From: Fimenecus stercoravium
GTDB taxonomy: Bacteria > Bacillota > Clostridia > Oscillospirales > Acutalibacteraceae
Direction: 5' to 3'
DNA: 37,727 bases
Assembly: GCA_018711545.1 (NCBI GenBank)
Contig: DVIC01000081.1
Location: 1-37,727 of the forward strand
Position numbers and translations under genes: made by a program. How positions within the stretch are numbered: the first letter of the stretch is position 1; each line of letters opens with the position of its first letter. Under the pieces are notes generated by a model. That model was not told the DNA's origin. It searched no databases and was given only the letters and a program-made list of their open reading frames with translations. Of the stretch, positions 15,706-23,406 are shown piece after piece.

Positions 15706-16512
15706 TTGCATACCAAAGAAGAACTGTATTCCAATAAGATCTTTTTCAACGCCGCGCTGCCGCTGGTCAAGGTCATCGCCACCGATGTGCCGTCCTTGAA
15801 AAAGCAATTTGCAAAGGTCCACGCCGTGATTCAAGTCAGCGCCCTTGACCCGGACGCGGAGGGCGGCAAGATCGGCATGCACTTTGTGGTCAACAGCGAC
15901 GAATGGCTCGTGCACCTCAATAAAGTGGATCCCCGCCCGCATGTGGAGCTGGAATTCAAGAGCGTGGAGGCGATGAATGCCTTTTTCAAGGGCAAGATCA
16001 GTCCCGCCACACTGCCGAAGATGCGCGGCGTCGTCAAGCATTTCGGGGCATTCAAGGCGTTTTTGATGACGCTTCTCAAAATGTCCTCGCTGCTTGGCGC
16101 GACCAAAGCGCCCGAGGATGAAGCGACCAAGGAGCTTATGGTCAAATGCTTCTTCTATCTTCTGTCCTCCGGCATCAGCCAGCTCAACAAAATGGGGCAT
16201 GAGGACATCCACGACTGGACTTCCAAAAGTCCCGACCGCGTTTATGCGTGGGCGGTCAACGGCTATCCGCAGGTGTCTGCATACCTGCGCATCAAGGCGG
16301 GCAAGTCGAGAGCGGGCCGCGGCGAATACAAGCGCGCCATGCCGTTCTTCACACTGCGCTTTGACAGCCTCGACAGCGCGCTGGGCATCCTGCTTGGCAC
16401 GGACGATATGCTGGAAGCCGTCAAGAAGGGCCGCCTGATCATGGACGGCGCGCCTGAATTCGGCGGGCAGATCGGCACGTATATGCTTGAAGTTGCCGCG
16501 CTGGCGAAATAA
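15706..16512 (+). CDS. SCP2-like protein B (unknown function), paralogue of the first gene
   Basis: This 268-residue protein has the same layout as SCP2-like protein A. A first half ends in LEFKSVEAMNAFFKGKISPA, a helical linker follows (about residues 115-165), and a second half shows LRFDSLDSALGILLGTDDML and then GRLIMDGAPEFGGQI. It lacks a signal peptide. Two starts are possible: GTG at 15697, only one base from AGGAG, and TTG at 15706, ten bases away. I chose TTG on spacing, and because protein A also starts with TTG. It is the last gene of the operon and is followed by a terminator 13 bases after the stop. A second SCP2-type protein in the same operon suggests that each binds a different ligand or that they form a heterodimer. 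Confidence 0.7.
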   Translation: MHTKEELYSNKIFFNAALPLVKVIATDVPSLKKQFAKVHAVIQVSALDPDAEGGKIGMHFVVNSDEWLVHLNKVDPRPHVELEFKSVEAMNAFFKGKISPATLPKMRGVVKHFGAFKAFLMTLLKMSSLLGATKAPEDEATKELMVKCFFYLLSSGISQLNKMGHEDIHDWTSKSPDRVYAWAVNGYPQVSAYLRIKAGKSRAGRGEYKRAMPFFTLRFDSLDSALGILLGTDDMLEAVKKGRLIMDGAPEFGGQIGTYMLEVAALAK

Positions 16513-16525
16513 GCACAAAACAAAA

Positions 16526-16556
16526 GGGCGCACTGTAGTTTCAGCGCGCCCTTTTT
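16526..16556 (+). terminator. Terminator of the SCP2/aminotransferase/transketolase operon
   Basis: GGGCGC (16526-16531) pairs with GCGCCC (16546-16551), followed by TTTTT. It lies 20 bases before the next gene on the same strand. Confidence 0.85.
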
Positions 16557-16576
16557 GTTTGGGAAAGGAAACGGAA

Positions 16577-17668
16577 ATGAAGAAAAAAGGCGTCGGCAAA
16601 AAAATCGGCAAAGCGATCGCCGTCGTGCTCGCGTGCGCGATCGTTGTGGGCGTGGCGGGCTATTTCGTGGGCGGTATGAATACCCCGCGCGCGGTGACGG
16701 GGTACCGCGCGTTTTTGGCGAACGCTACGGAATACATCGGACGCGGCGTGCGAGGAGCCATAAAAACCGACAACGACTACACGGGCTATACAGAGCTTGC
16801 CGCGATCCCTGAGACCGAAAACGGCTACGTCCCGCAGGGCTATTGCTATTGTGAGGCGGCGGGGGCGTATGTGCTCTCCTACTACCACGATGATAAAGCG
16901 TCCGTTTTGAGCTTTGTGGATGCTGCTACGGGAGAACGCACCAAAACGCTGCATCTGCAAAACGCCGACGGCACGGACTTCACCGGCCATGCGGGCGGGC
17001 TTGCGGACGGCGGCGCGTATTTGTATCTCTGCTCCGGGAACAGCATCTACCGCTTCTCGCTGGAAACGGTCGGGGCACTGCCCGACGGCGGTACGCTGGT
17101 ACTCGACAGCTTTGTGGACACGGACGTGCGCTGCTCGTATATCCATTGCGACGGGACCTATCTGTATGCGGGGGAGTTTTATACCTATTACCCGGATGAA
17201 CGCTACGGCACGGATGAGACGCATCACATGCAGATGTCCATGACGGAGATCCACTTTTCCCGCTTGAATGCCTACGCGCTCGAAGCTTTAAACGCCGCGT
17301 TCGATGCGGGCAACGGGATGATCCCCATCCCCGCGTTTGCCTGCACTACGCCGAACCTCGTGCAGGGCATGGCGCGCACGGCGGACGGCGGATTTGCTTT
17401 AAGCACCTCCTACGGGCGCAACACGGATTCGCATCTGTTGTACTATACAGACGTCACCGTGCGTGAGCCCGCCTATTATTTGACCGTGCCCGGCGGCGAA
17501 GTGCCCGTTTACGCACTTACAAAGGACACACAGACACAAAGCCTGCGCCTGCCGCCGCTTTTGGAGGGCGTAGATATGAAAGACGGTGCGGTCACGGGTA
17601 TTTTTGAGTCCGGCGCGCAGAAATACAGCGACGGTAAATTCCCCCTCAACCAAATCTGCGCGTTTTAG
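16577..17668 (+). CDS. Membrane-anchored extracellular protein of unknown function, possibly a beta-propeller
   Basis: This 363-residue protein has a basic start, one N-terminal membrane segment (about residues 12-32) and an extracellular remainder. The rest is rich in short beta strands with recurring patterns such as GYCYCEAAGAYVLSYY, HAGGLADGGAYLYLCSGNS, YIHCDGTYLYAGEF and GMARTADGGFALSTSY, spaced 50-90 residues apart, which suggests a propeller with degenerate blades. I recognise no catalytic motif. The start is the ATG at 16577, close behind the terminator of the preceding operon, and no promoter fits between them. It is thus expressed by read-through or from a promoter inside the SCP2-like gene. 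A strong terminator follows. Confidence 0.6.
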   Translation: MKKKGVGKKIGKAIAVVLACAIVVGVAGYFVGGMNTPRAVTGYRAFLANATEYIGRGVRGAIKTDNDYTGYTELAAIPETENGYVPQGYCYCEAAGAYVLSYYHDDKASVLSFVDAATGERTKTLHLQNADGTDFTGHAGGLADGGAYLYLCSGNSIYRFSLETVGALPDGGTLVLDSFVDTDVRCSYIHCDGTYLYAGEFYTYYPDERYGTDETHHMQMSMTEIHFSRLNAYALEALNAAFDAGNGMIPIPAFACTTPNLVQGMARTADGGFALSTSYGRNTDSHLLYYTDVTVREPAYYLTVPGGEVPVYALTKDTQTQSLRLPPLLEGVDMKDGAVTGIFESGAQKYSDGKFPLNQICAF

Positions 17669-17687
17669 GAAAATTTCGCACAAACCA

Positions 17688-17722
17688 AACGGGACGGCAC
17701 AATTTGTGCCGTCCCGTTTTTG
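17688..17722 (+). terminator. Strong terminator after the membrane-anchored protein
   Basis: A perfect 13-bp stem (17688-17700 with 17706-17718) around AATTT, then TTTTTG. It lies between convergent genes and may also stop the minus-strand ABC operon, though that side's T run is weaker. Confidence 0.9.
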
Positions 17723-17744
17723 TGTCTTATAAAGGGCCTGCCGG

Positions 17745-19577
17745 TTAGCCCCGATCGTCTATATAATACCCCGCCTGTGCGTCCCAAAGGCGCTTGTATT
17801 CGCCTTCTGCATGCACAAGCTGTTCGTGTGCGCCGCACTGCACAAGCTCGCCCTTGCGGAACACCGCAATGGTGTCGCAGAAGCGGCAGGAGGAGAGACG
17901 GTGCGAAATGTAGATTGCCGTTTTCCCCTCGACAAAGGCGTTGAACTGCTGGTAGATCTTGTGCTCCGCCACGGGGTCGAGCGCGGCGGTCGGTTCGTCG
18001 AGCACCACGATGGGCGCATCCTTGTAAAGCGCGCGGGCAAGCGCGAGCTTTTGCGCTTCGCCGCCGGAGATCTCCACACCGTCTTTATCCAAGTCCTTGT
18101 AAAGCGGCGTGTCCGCCTGCTTCTGCATGCGCTGTACGCGCGCATACACGTCCGCCTGCGTCAGGCTTTGGCGCAGGCGCGCTTCGTCGGGCACCTCGCC
18201 GCAGGTCAGGTTCTCCGAAACGGTCAGCGCGAACAGCTTGAAGTCCTGGAACACGACCGAAAACAGCTTTGTGCAGCACTCTCTTGAAAGTTCTCGCAGA
18301 TCCACACCGTTGACGTATATCGTGCCGCGGTCGGGATCGTAAAGCCTACACAGGAGCTTGATGAATGTCGTCTTGCCCGAGCCGTTGCGCCCGACCACCG
18401 CCAGCCGCTCTCCCTTTTTGATCTTAAGGGAAATGTCTTTTAAGGTGTAGTCATCCGCCGAGGGGTATTTGAACCAGACGTCGCGGAATTCAATTTCGAC
18501 CGATTGCAGGTCAACTTCTTTGTCGCCGTAGGTCATGTCGGTCTTTGTGTCGGCAATGCGGAAAAAGTATTCGAGGTTCGGCAAAATTTCCGCGTGCCGC
18601 CCGAGCGTGGTCGCGATGGAGGTGATGCCCGTGATCATCTGCATGAACGCGCCGATGTAGCGCACCAGCGCCTCAATGTCGAAAAGCCCGAGCGTGCCTT
18701 TCACGCCGATGAAGGTGTAAACGCCGAAGCCCACCAGCGCTCCGACGATGGCGATATACGCGCTCGCCGCTGCGGATTGCCGCGAGGTCTCGTGCAGGAT
18801 CGTTTCGCCTTTGGTCAAAAGCTGCTCGGTCGCCTCTTTTTCGATCAGCGGACGTTCGTTGTACAAACGCACTTCTTTGCCGGAATTGTAGTCCGCCAGC
18901 AGGTCGCGGTAGCGGCGGAACAGGCGGTTGAGCCTGCCGTAGCGTTCGTTGGACTGAAACCAGATGCGGCTCGTGCGGCTGCTCAAACGCAGGATAATGA
19001 CCACCGCCACGGCGATCCCCGCACCCAAAACGGCTAAGAACCATGGGGAGTGCAAAAAGCCCTCGCCCGTTTTCGTTACGCCGATCTTCAAAAGCGGAAA
19101 GATCAGCGCAACGGCGCAGACCAATGTCACAACACCGGTCAGGAAATCCTTGAACATCCAGCAAAGCTGCACGAACGCCGAGAAGATCTTATCCATGGAT
19201 TCCGTATGCAGATGCACAAGCTCCTGAAACGAGCTGTCCTCGAGCTTCGCGAAATCCAGCCGGAACAGCTTGTGCTCCACGGTCATGCGCTCTTTTTCAT
19301 ACAGGCGGCTGCGCAGCATGTAAAACGTCGGCGTCAAAAAGTCGGTCAAGAGCTGTAACAGGAAGTTAAGCCCCAAACACACCGCTACAAGCGTGACCAG
19401 CGTGCGCACGGCCTGCGCGCCGGAAAGCTCGGCGACGATGCGCGCCGAAAAATAAATGTTGATAAAGGGCTTTACGCCCATACAAAGGGCTAACAGTACG
19501 GCGACGGGGATGAGCAGCGGCTCAAATTGCGCGGTCTGCCGGAACGCCCGCAGATAGGCGCGTATGTAACGGGTCAT
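17745..19577 (-). CDS. ABC exporter half-transporter, second subunit (membrane domain plus ATPase)
   Basis: The 610-residue protein has an N-terminal six-helix exporter domain (to about residue 330) and a C-terminal ATPase with Walker A VVGRNGSGKTT, signature EISGGEAQKLALARAL, Walker B IVVLDEPTAALDP and the switch histidine in AIYISHRLSS. It probably pairs with the preceding gene as a heterodimer. The ATG (19575-19577) overlaps the stop of that gene by four bases, and GGAGG precedes it. The exported substrate is unknown; there is no peptide precursor or immunity gene beside it. Both ATPases keep complete consensus motifs, so neither site looks degenerate, in contrast to many heterodimeric exporters with one impaired site. 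Confidence 0.92.
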   Translation of the reverse strand: MTRYIRAYLRAFRQTAQFEPLLIPVAVLLALCMGVKPFINIYFSARIVAELSGAQAVRTLVTLVAVCLGLNFLLQLLTDFLTPTFYMLRSRLYEKERMTVEHKLFRLDFAKLEDSSFQELVHLHTESMDKIFSAFVQLCWMFKDFLTGVVTLVCAVALIFPLLKIGVTKTGEGFLHSPWFLAVLGAGIAVAVVIILRLSSRTSRIWFQSNERYGRLNRLFRRYRDLLADYNSGKEVRLYNERPLIEKEATEQLLTKGETILHETSRQSAAASAYIAIVGALVGFGVYTFIGVKGTLGLFDIEALVRYIGAFMQMITGITSIATTLGRHAEILPNLEYFFRIADTKTDMTYGDKEVDLQSVEIEFRDVWFKYPSADDYTLKDISLKIKKGERLAVVGRNGSGKTTFIKLLCRLYDPDRGTIYVNGVDLRELSRECCTKLFSVVFQDFKLFALTVSENLTCGEVPDEARLRQSLTQADVYARVQRMQKQADTPLYKDLDKDGVEISGGEAQKLALARALYKDAPIVVLDEPTAALDPVAEHKIYQQFNAFVEGKTAIYISHRLSSCRFCDTIAVFRKGELVQCGAHEQLVHAEGEYKRLWDAQAGYYIDDRG

Positions 19578-21379
19578 ATGGCGTCCGCCTCCTCCCGGTA
19601 ATAATAGCTTTGCAGCTCATACATGCGGTAATATTTGCCGCGCTTCTGCATAAGTTCCTCGTGCGTGCCGAATTCCGCGATCTTGCCGTCCGACAAAAAC
19701 AGGATCTTATCGCAGAACCGTGTGGAAGAAAGACGGTGCGAAATAAAAAACGAGGTCTTGTGTGCGGAAAGCGCACTGTACTGCAAATACAGCTCGTTTT
19801 CCGCTATGGGGTCAAGCGCGGCGGTCGGCTCGTCCAGAATGAGGATGGGCGCGTCTTTATATAGGGCACGGGCAAGCAGAAGCTTTTGCTTTTCACCGCC
19901 CGAAAAATCCACTGCCGTTTTGTAAACGCTTTTGTCCATCATGCTGTTCTCGCGTTCGGGCAGGCTTTCGATCTTTTCGCGGATACCCGCTTTCGTAAGA
20001 CAGTCCCAAAGCCTGTCGCGGTCGATCTTGTCTTCTTCGCAAAGCGCGACGTTTTCGGCAATGCTCACGGGCAAAAAGCGGTAGTCCTGAAACACGACGG
20101 AATACAGGTCAAAGCAGCTTTTCTGCGAAACCGTTGACAGCGGTTTGCCGCTCACGAGCACTTCGCCGGAAGTGGGCGCATACAGCGCGCACAGCAGCTT
20201 GATGGCGGTCGTTTTGCCCGCGCCGTTTTCGCCGACGATGGCAATATTTTCGCCCGCCTTGACCGAGAAGGACATCCCGCGGATGGTCTCTTCTTCGGCA
20301 TCCCGATAGCGGAAATGTACGTCACGAAATTCCACCGCATAGCCGTCTGCTTTCGGCAGGGCAGGAAGCGACACCTGCCCGCGCTCGGGGCTTTCCACAT
20401 ATTCGCGGAATTTCGAACATTCCAAGGAACAGCGGATGAGCTGGTTGTACTGCGTCGTGAGCATCGTCACATAGCCCGAAAAGCCCGTGACGATGCCGAA
20501 CAGGAAGATGAAATCCGAAACGGAAGCAGAGCCGTTAAGCACCGCAGAGATCAAAAAGAAATAGGCGATACCGTCGCGGGCGGCGGAAACAAGCGCGCGC
20601 GACGCGGAGACGGAAAACGAAACACCCAAATACCGCCCGATCACACGTGTGTAGGTGCGCAGAACGTCGGCGGTGATCTTGATGAACCAGTCCCCGAGCC
20701 CGTACAGGCGGATGTCCTTGCCTGCGGCAAACTCGTGGCTCGTGCGGTAAAAATAGGAGAATTTCACAAGCAGACGGTTGCGTTCGTCGCGGCTTTTGCG
20801 GTCGGCACGGTATTCCAGCCGAAACAGCAAAAACTCGCAGGCGCACGCCGCAACGATCAAAAACAGCATCAAAGCGGGGAGCTCTGAAAGGAGCGCAACA
20901 GAGGAAATGATGCCGAAGATGCTCTGCGCGAGCATGCAGACGACCTCGCAGAAATCCTGCGCGCCGCTGTAGCTGCCGTTTACAAAGGTCTGGCTGCGTT
21001 CTAAGCGCTCGCGCCCCGCAAGACTTTCCACATCCACAAAATCAGCGGTCATGGTCTTGCGGAAGGAAAGCACCGCATAGCGCATGCGCAGGATCTGCGA
21101 GCTGCCGATGAGCTTTTGCTGCATGAACGGTGCGATCCAGCTTGCCGCCGCGATGCCGGCGCTCAAAAGCGCCACGCGCAGCACGAGCGTGGAGACAGGC
21201 GCGTGCGCGGTCACGCAGTCCATAATGACCTTCGGCGCGTACGCCATAAGCATCGGCACGGCGACAAGCGCCGGGATGCGCGCCGCAAGATACAGAAAAC
21301 TGCGGCGGTGCCAGCGGCACCAGTTCCGAAGCATGTAGACGGTGTTTTCCTTGAGTTGTCGGAGTTCGGGAAATTTCAT
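19574..21379 (-). CDS. ABC exporter half-transporter, first subunit (membrane domain plus ATPase)
   Basis: The product is 601 residues from the ATG at 21377-21379. It has an exporter membrane domain followed by an ATPase with Walker A IVGENGAGKTT, signature DFSGGEKQKLLLARAL, Walker B LILDEPTAALDP and SFFISHRLSS. I prefer this ATG to the ATG at 21398-21400 because AGAGGA lies seven bases before it and no ribosome-binding site precedes the earlier one. It is the first gene of the two-gene minus-strand operon, and the second overlaps its stop. Typical roles are lipid, drug or peptide export; the substrate cannot be told from sequence. Confidence 0.9.
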   Translation of the reverse strand: MKFPELRQLKENTVYMLRNWCRWHRRSFLYLAARIPALVAVPMLMAYAPKVIMDCVTAHAPVSTLVLRVALLSAGIAAASWIAPFMQQKLIGSSQILRMRYAVLSFRKTMTADFVDVESLAGRERLERSQTFVNGSYSGAQDFCEVVCMLAQSIFGIISSVALLSELPALMLFLIVAACACEFLLFRLEYRADRKSRDERNRLLVKFSYFYRTSHEFAAGKDIRLYGLGDWFIKITADVLRTYTRVIGRYLGVSFSVSASRALVSAARDGIAYFFLISAVLNGSASVSDFIFLFGIVTGFSGYVTMLTTQYNQLIRCSLECSKFREYVESPERGQVSLPALPKADGYAVEFRDVHFRYRDAEEETIRGMSFSVKAGENIAIVGENGAGKTTAIKLLCALYAPTSGEVLVSGKPLSTVSQKSCFDLYSVVFQDYRFLPVSIAENVALCEEDKIDRDRLWDCLTKAGIREKIESLPERENSMMDKSVYKTAVDFSGGEKQKLLLARALYKDAPILILDEPTAALDPIAENELYLQYSALSAHKTSFFISHRLSSTRFCDKILFLSDGKIAEFGTHEELMQKRGKYYRMYELQSYYYREEADAI

Positions 21380-21623
21380 ACGGAAGTCCTCTGACGACAT
21401 AGATTCTGCGGACGGGAACGGTATGCCGGCCCCATCCGCGCTTTACCGAAAAGAAAGACGGCGCAGGATGCGGTTTTGTCCGTTCGATCTTTTATAAAGC
21501 ATGAACTGCTTTATTTTGAAAGACGGTTGCGGCATCTTAGTTGAAAAGGATCTTAATAGATCCGCTTTTAAAAGCGGCGCCGGAGGTTATTTGCACAGAA
21601 GCGGGAAAATTTTAAAAACAATA
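21380..21623. other. Divergent intergenic region between the ABC operon and the TetR operon
   Basis: The stretch holds no gene I can support. It contains a perfect 16-base palindrome, CCGCTTTTAAAAGCGG, at 21562-21577. A TATAAA-like box on the minus strand around 21493 could be the ABC operon's -10, but no good -35 accompanies it. A 60-codon open frame (21501-21683) runs through the promoter and operators of the next operon and is rejected. Confidence 0.4.
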
Positions 21624-21652
21624 TTGACACGGTGTCAGAATAGTGCTACAAT
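21624..21652 (+). promoter_or_regulatory. Sigma-A promoter of the alcohol dehydrogenase/flavodoxin/TetR operon
   Basis: TTGACA (21624-21629) and TACAAT (21647-21652) with a 17-base spacer. The -35 box is inside the first operator palindrome. Confidence 0.92.
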
Positions 21653-21673
21653 ACAGATGCTGACACTGTGTCA
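21625..21673 (+). promoter_or_regulatory. Pair of palindromic operators, likely for the TetR regulator at 23407
   Basis: Two 13-base palindromes of the form TGACACnGTGTCA lie at 21625-21637 (centre G) and 21661-21673 (centre T). They are identical except for the central base, and their centres are 36 bases apart. One covers the -35 box, the other the probable transcription start. This layout would block RNA polymerase when bound. The TetR-family gene is the third gene of the operon, so the system is probably autoregulated. The link to that TetR is by position, not shown by sequence. Confidence 0.85.
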
Positions 21674-21740
21674 AAACGCATGAGGCAAGATGCGCAGCAT
21701 GCAGGCTTGTTAAGAATGCTTTTTCTAAGGAGGCTTTTTT

Positions 21741-22910
21741 ATGTTAGGCGATTTTTCGTATTGCAATCCCACAAAACTGTATTTCGGCGCGGACGCGCTT
21801 AGCGGTTTAAGCGCAGAGCTTCCGAAGTACGGCAAGAACATCGTGCTGATCTATGGCGGCGGTTCCATCAAAAAGAACGGCATTTATGACGATGTTCGAA
21901 AGATCTTGGCGGAAAGCGGCAAAAACGTGGCGGAGATCGCGGGTGTTATGCCCAATCCCACGGTAGATAAGCTGTATGAAGGGATCGAGATTGCCCGCCG
22001 GCATCAGGCGGATCTGCTGTTAGCGGTCGGCGGCGGCTCGGTATGCGATTATGCGAAGGCGGTCTCTGTTTCCGTCAACTGCGAGGAAGACCCGTGGGAA
22101 AAATATTACATCCGCTTTGAGGAACCGTCTTGTGAGACTTTGCCGGTGGGCTGTGTGCTGACGATGGTCGGCACAGGCTCGGAAATGAACGCCGGCGCGG
22201 TCATCACAAACCCGCATACGCATCAAAAGATCGGGCATGTGTTTGCCGACGAAAAGATTATGCCGCGATTCGCGATCCTCAATCCCAAATATACACTGAC
22301 GCTGCCGCACTACCAGATGGTCGCGGGCATTTACGATATTTTCAACCATATCTGTGAGCAGTATTTTTCCGGTGAGGATGACAATGTGAGCGATTACATC
22401 AGCGAAGGGCTGATGCGTGCGGTGGTGCATTCCGGCCGGATCGCGAACCGGGATCCGCAGAACTACGAGGCACGCAGCAACCTGATGTGGGCGGCTACCT
22501 GGGCGCTCAACACGCTGGTCTCGCGCGGTAAGTCTACGGACTGGATGGTGCACATGCTCGGGCAGTCCGTGGGCGCTTATACCGATGCGACCCACGGCAT
22601 GACGCTTGCCGCTGTTTCGCTGCCCTATTATCGGCACATCCTGCCTTACGGCGTGCAGAAATTCAAGCGCTTTGCCGTGAACGTATGGGATGTGGATCCG
22701 TCCGGGAAATCCGATGCGCAGGTCGCAAAAGAGGGGCTTGCCGCCATGGAGCGCTGGATGTGTGAACTGGGGCTCGTAATGCGCATTTCCGAGCTTGGCG
22801 CGACCGAGGATATGCTCGAGGGCATTGCCGACGGAACGCTTGTGATGAACGGCGGATACAAAGTGCTGGATCACGAGGAGATCGTGAACATTTTGAAAGA
22901 GAGCTTTTAA
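21741..22910 (+). CDS. Iron-containing (type III) alcohol dehydrogenase, YqhD/butanol-dehydrogenase-like
   Basis: The 389-residue enzyme should reduce aldehydes to alcohols with NADPH. It has the nucleotide-binding GGGS motif (98-101) and the metal-ligand set D199, H203, H271 and H285, which fits the D-H-H-H pattern of YqhD-type enzymes. The segment LNTLVSRGKSTDWMVHMLG is also typical. In E. coli YqhD responds to toxic aldehydes, and here the gene is first in an operon with a flavodoxin and a TetR regulator behind a double operator, which suggests an inducible aldehyde or electrophile response. The stop codon is immediately followed by the ATG of the flavodoxin gene. Confidence 0.93.
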   Translation: MLGDFSYCNPTKLYFGADALSGLSAELPKYGKNIVLIYGGGSIKKNGIYDDVRKILAESGKNVAEIAGVMPNPTVDKLYEGIEIARRHQADLLLAVGGGSVCDYAKAVSVSVNCEEDPWEKYYIRFEEPSCETLPVGCVLTMVGTGSEMNAGAVITNPHTHQKIGHVFADEKIMPRFAILNPKYTLTLPHYQMVAGIYDIFNHICEQYFSGEDDNVSDYISEGLMRAVVHSGRIANRDPQNYEARSNLMWAATWALNTLVSRGKSTDWMVHMLGQSVGAYTDATHGMTLAAVSLPYYRHILPYGVQKFKRFAVNVWDVDPSGKSDAQVAKEGLAAMERWMCELGLVMRISELGATEDMLEGIADGTLVMNGGYKVLDHEEIVNILKESF

Positions 22911-23390
22911 ATGGATAAGAAAGTATTGATCGCTTATTTTTCCGCAAGCGGCGTAACGGCCGACGCGGCAAAGACCATGGCGCAGGCGGTTGGGGCAGAC
23001 CTGTATGAGATCCGCCCGCAGCAGCCTTATACGGCGGCAGATCTGGACTGGCGCAACAAGCAAAGCCGCAGCAGTGTGGAAATGCAGACGCCGGAAAGCC
23101 GCCCCGCGCTTGCCGAGGCTCTGCCGGACGTGGCGGCGTATGACGTTGTTTTTGTCGGGTTCCCGATCTGGTGGGGCGTGGAGCCGCGCGTGGTGGACAC
23201 CTTTCTGGAAGGCCTTGATCTGACGGATAAAACGCTGATTCCCTTTGCCACCTCCGGCGGCAGCGGGATGGCGTATGCACAACGGTATTTGCAGGCGCAT
23301 TATCCGCAGCTGCACTGGCAAACGGGAAGCCTTGTGCATGGCCGCGACGCGGCTGCGTTCGCAAAGCACGCATTAGACGATTGCGGTTGA
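22911..23390 (+). CDS. Flavodoxin-family protein
   Basis: The 159-residue protein begins VLIAYFSASGVTADAAK, the phosphate loop of flavodoxins (S-x-S-G-x-T), and has the flavin ring contacts in FVGFPIWWGVEPRVV and FATSGGSGMAYAQ. It matches the flavodoxin_4 type often seen near alcohol dehydrogenases and TetR or AraC regulators in Clostridia. It is second in the operon, with no gap after the dehydrogenase. It probably carries electrons or reduces quinones or electrophiles with FMN; its reductase partner is not visible. Confidence 0.92.
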   Translation: MDKKVLIAYFSASGVTADAAKTMAQAVGADLYEIRPQQPYTAADLDWRNKQSRSSVEMQTPESRPALAEALPDVAAYDVVFVGFPIWWGVEPRVVDTFLEGLDLTDKTLIPFATSGGSGMAYAQRYLQAHYPQLHWQTGSLVHGRDAAAFAKHALDDCG

Positions 23391-23406
23391 TGTAAAGGAG
23401 AGAACC

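Noticed and set aside
21501..21683. Small open frame of 60 codons before the alcohol dehydrogenase
   Set aside because: It overlaps the promoter and both operators, has no ribosome-binding site and no family resemblance.
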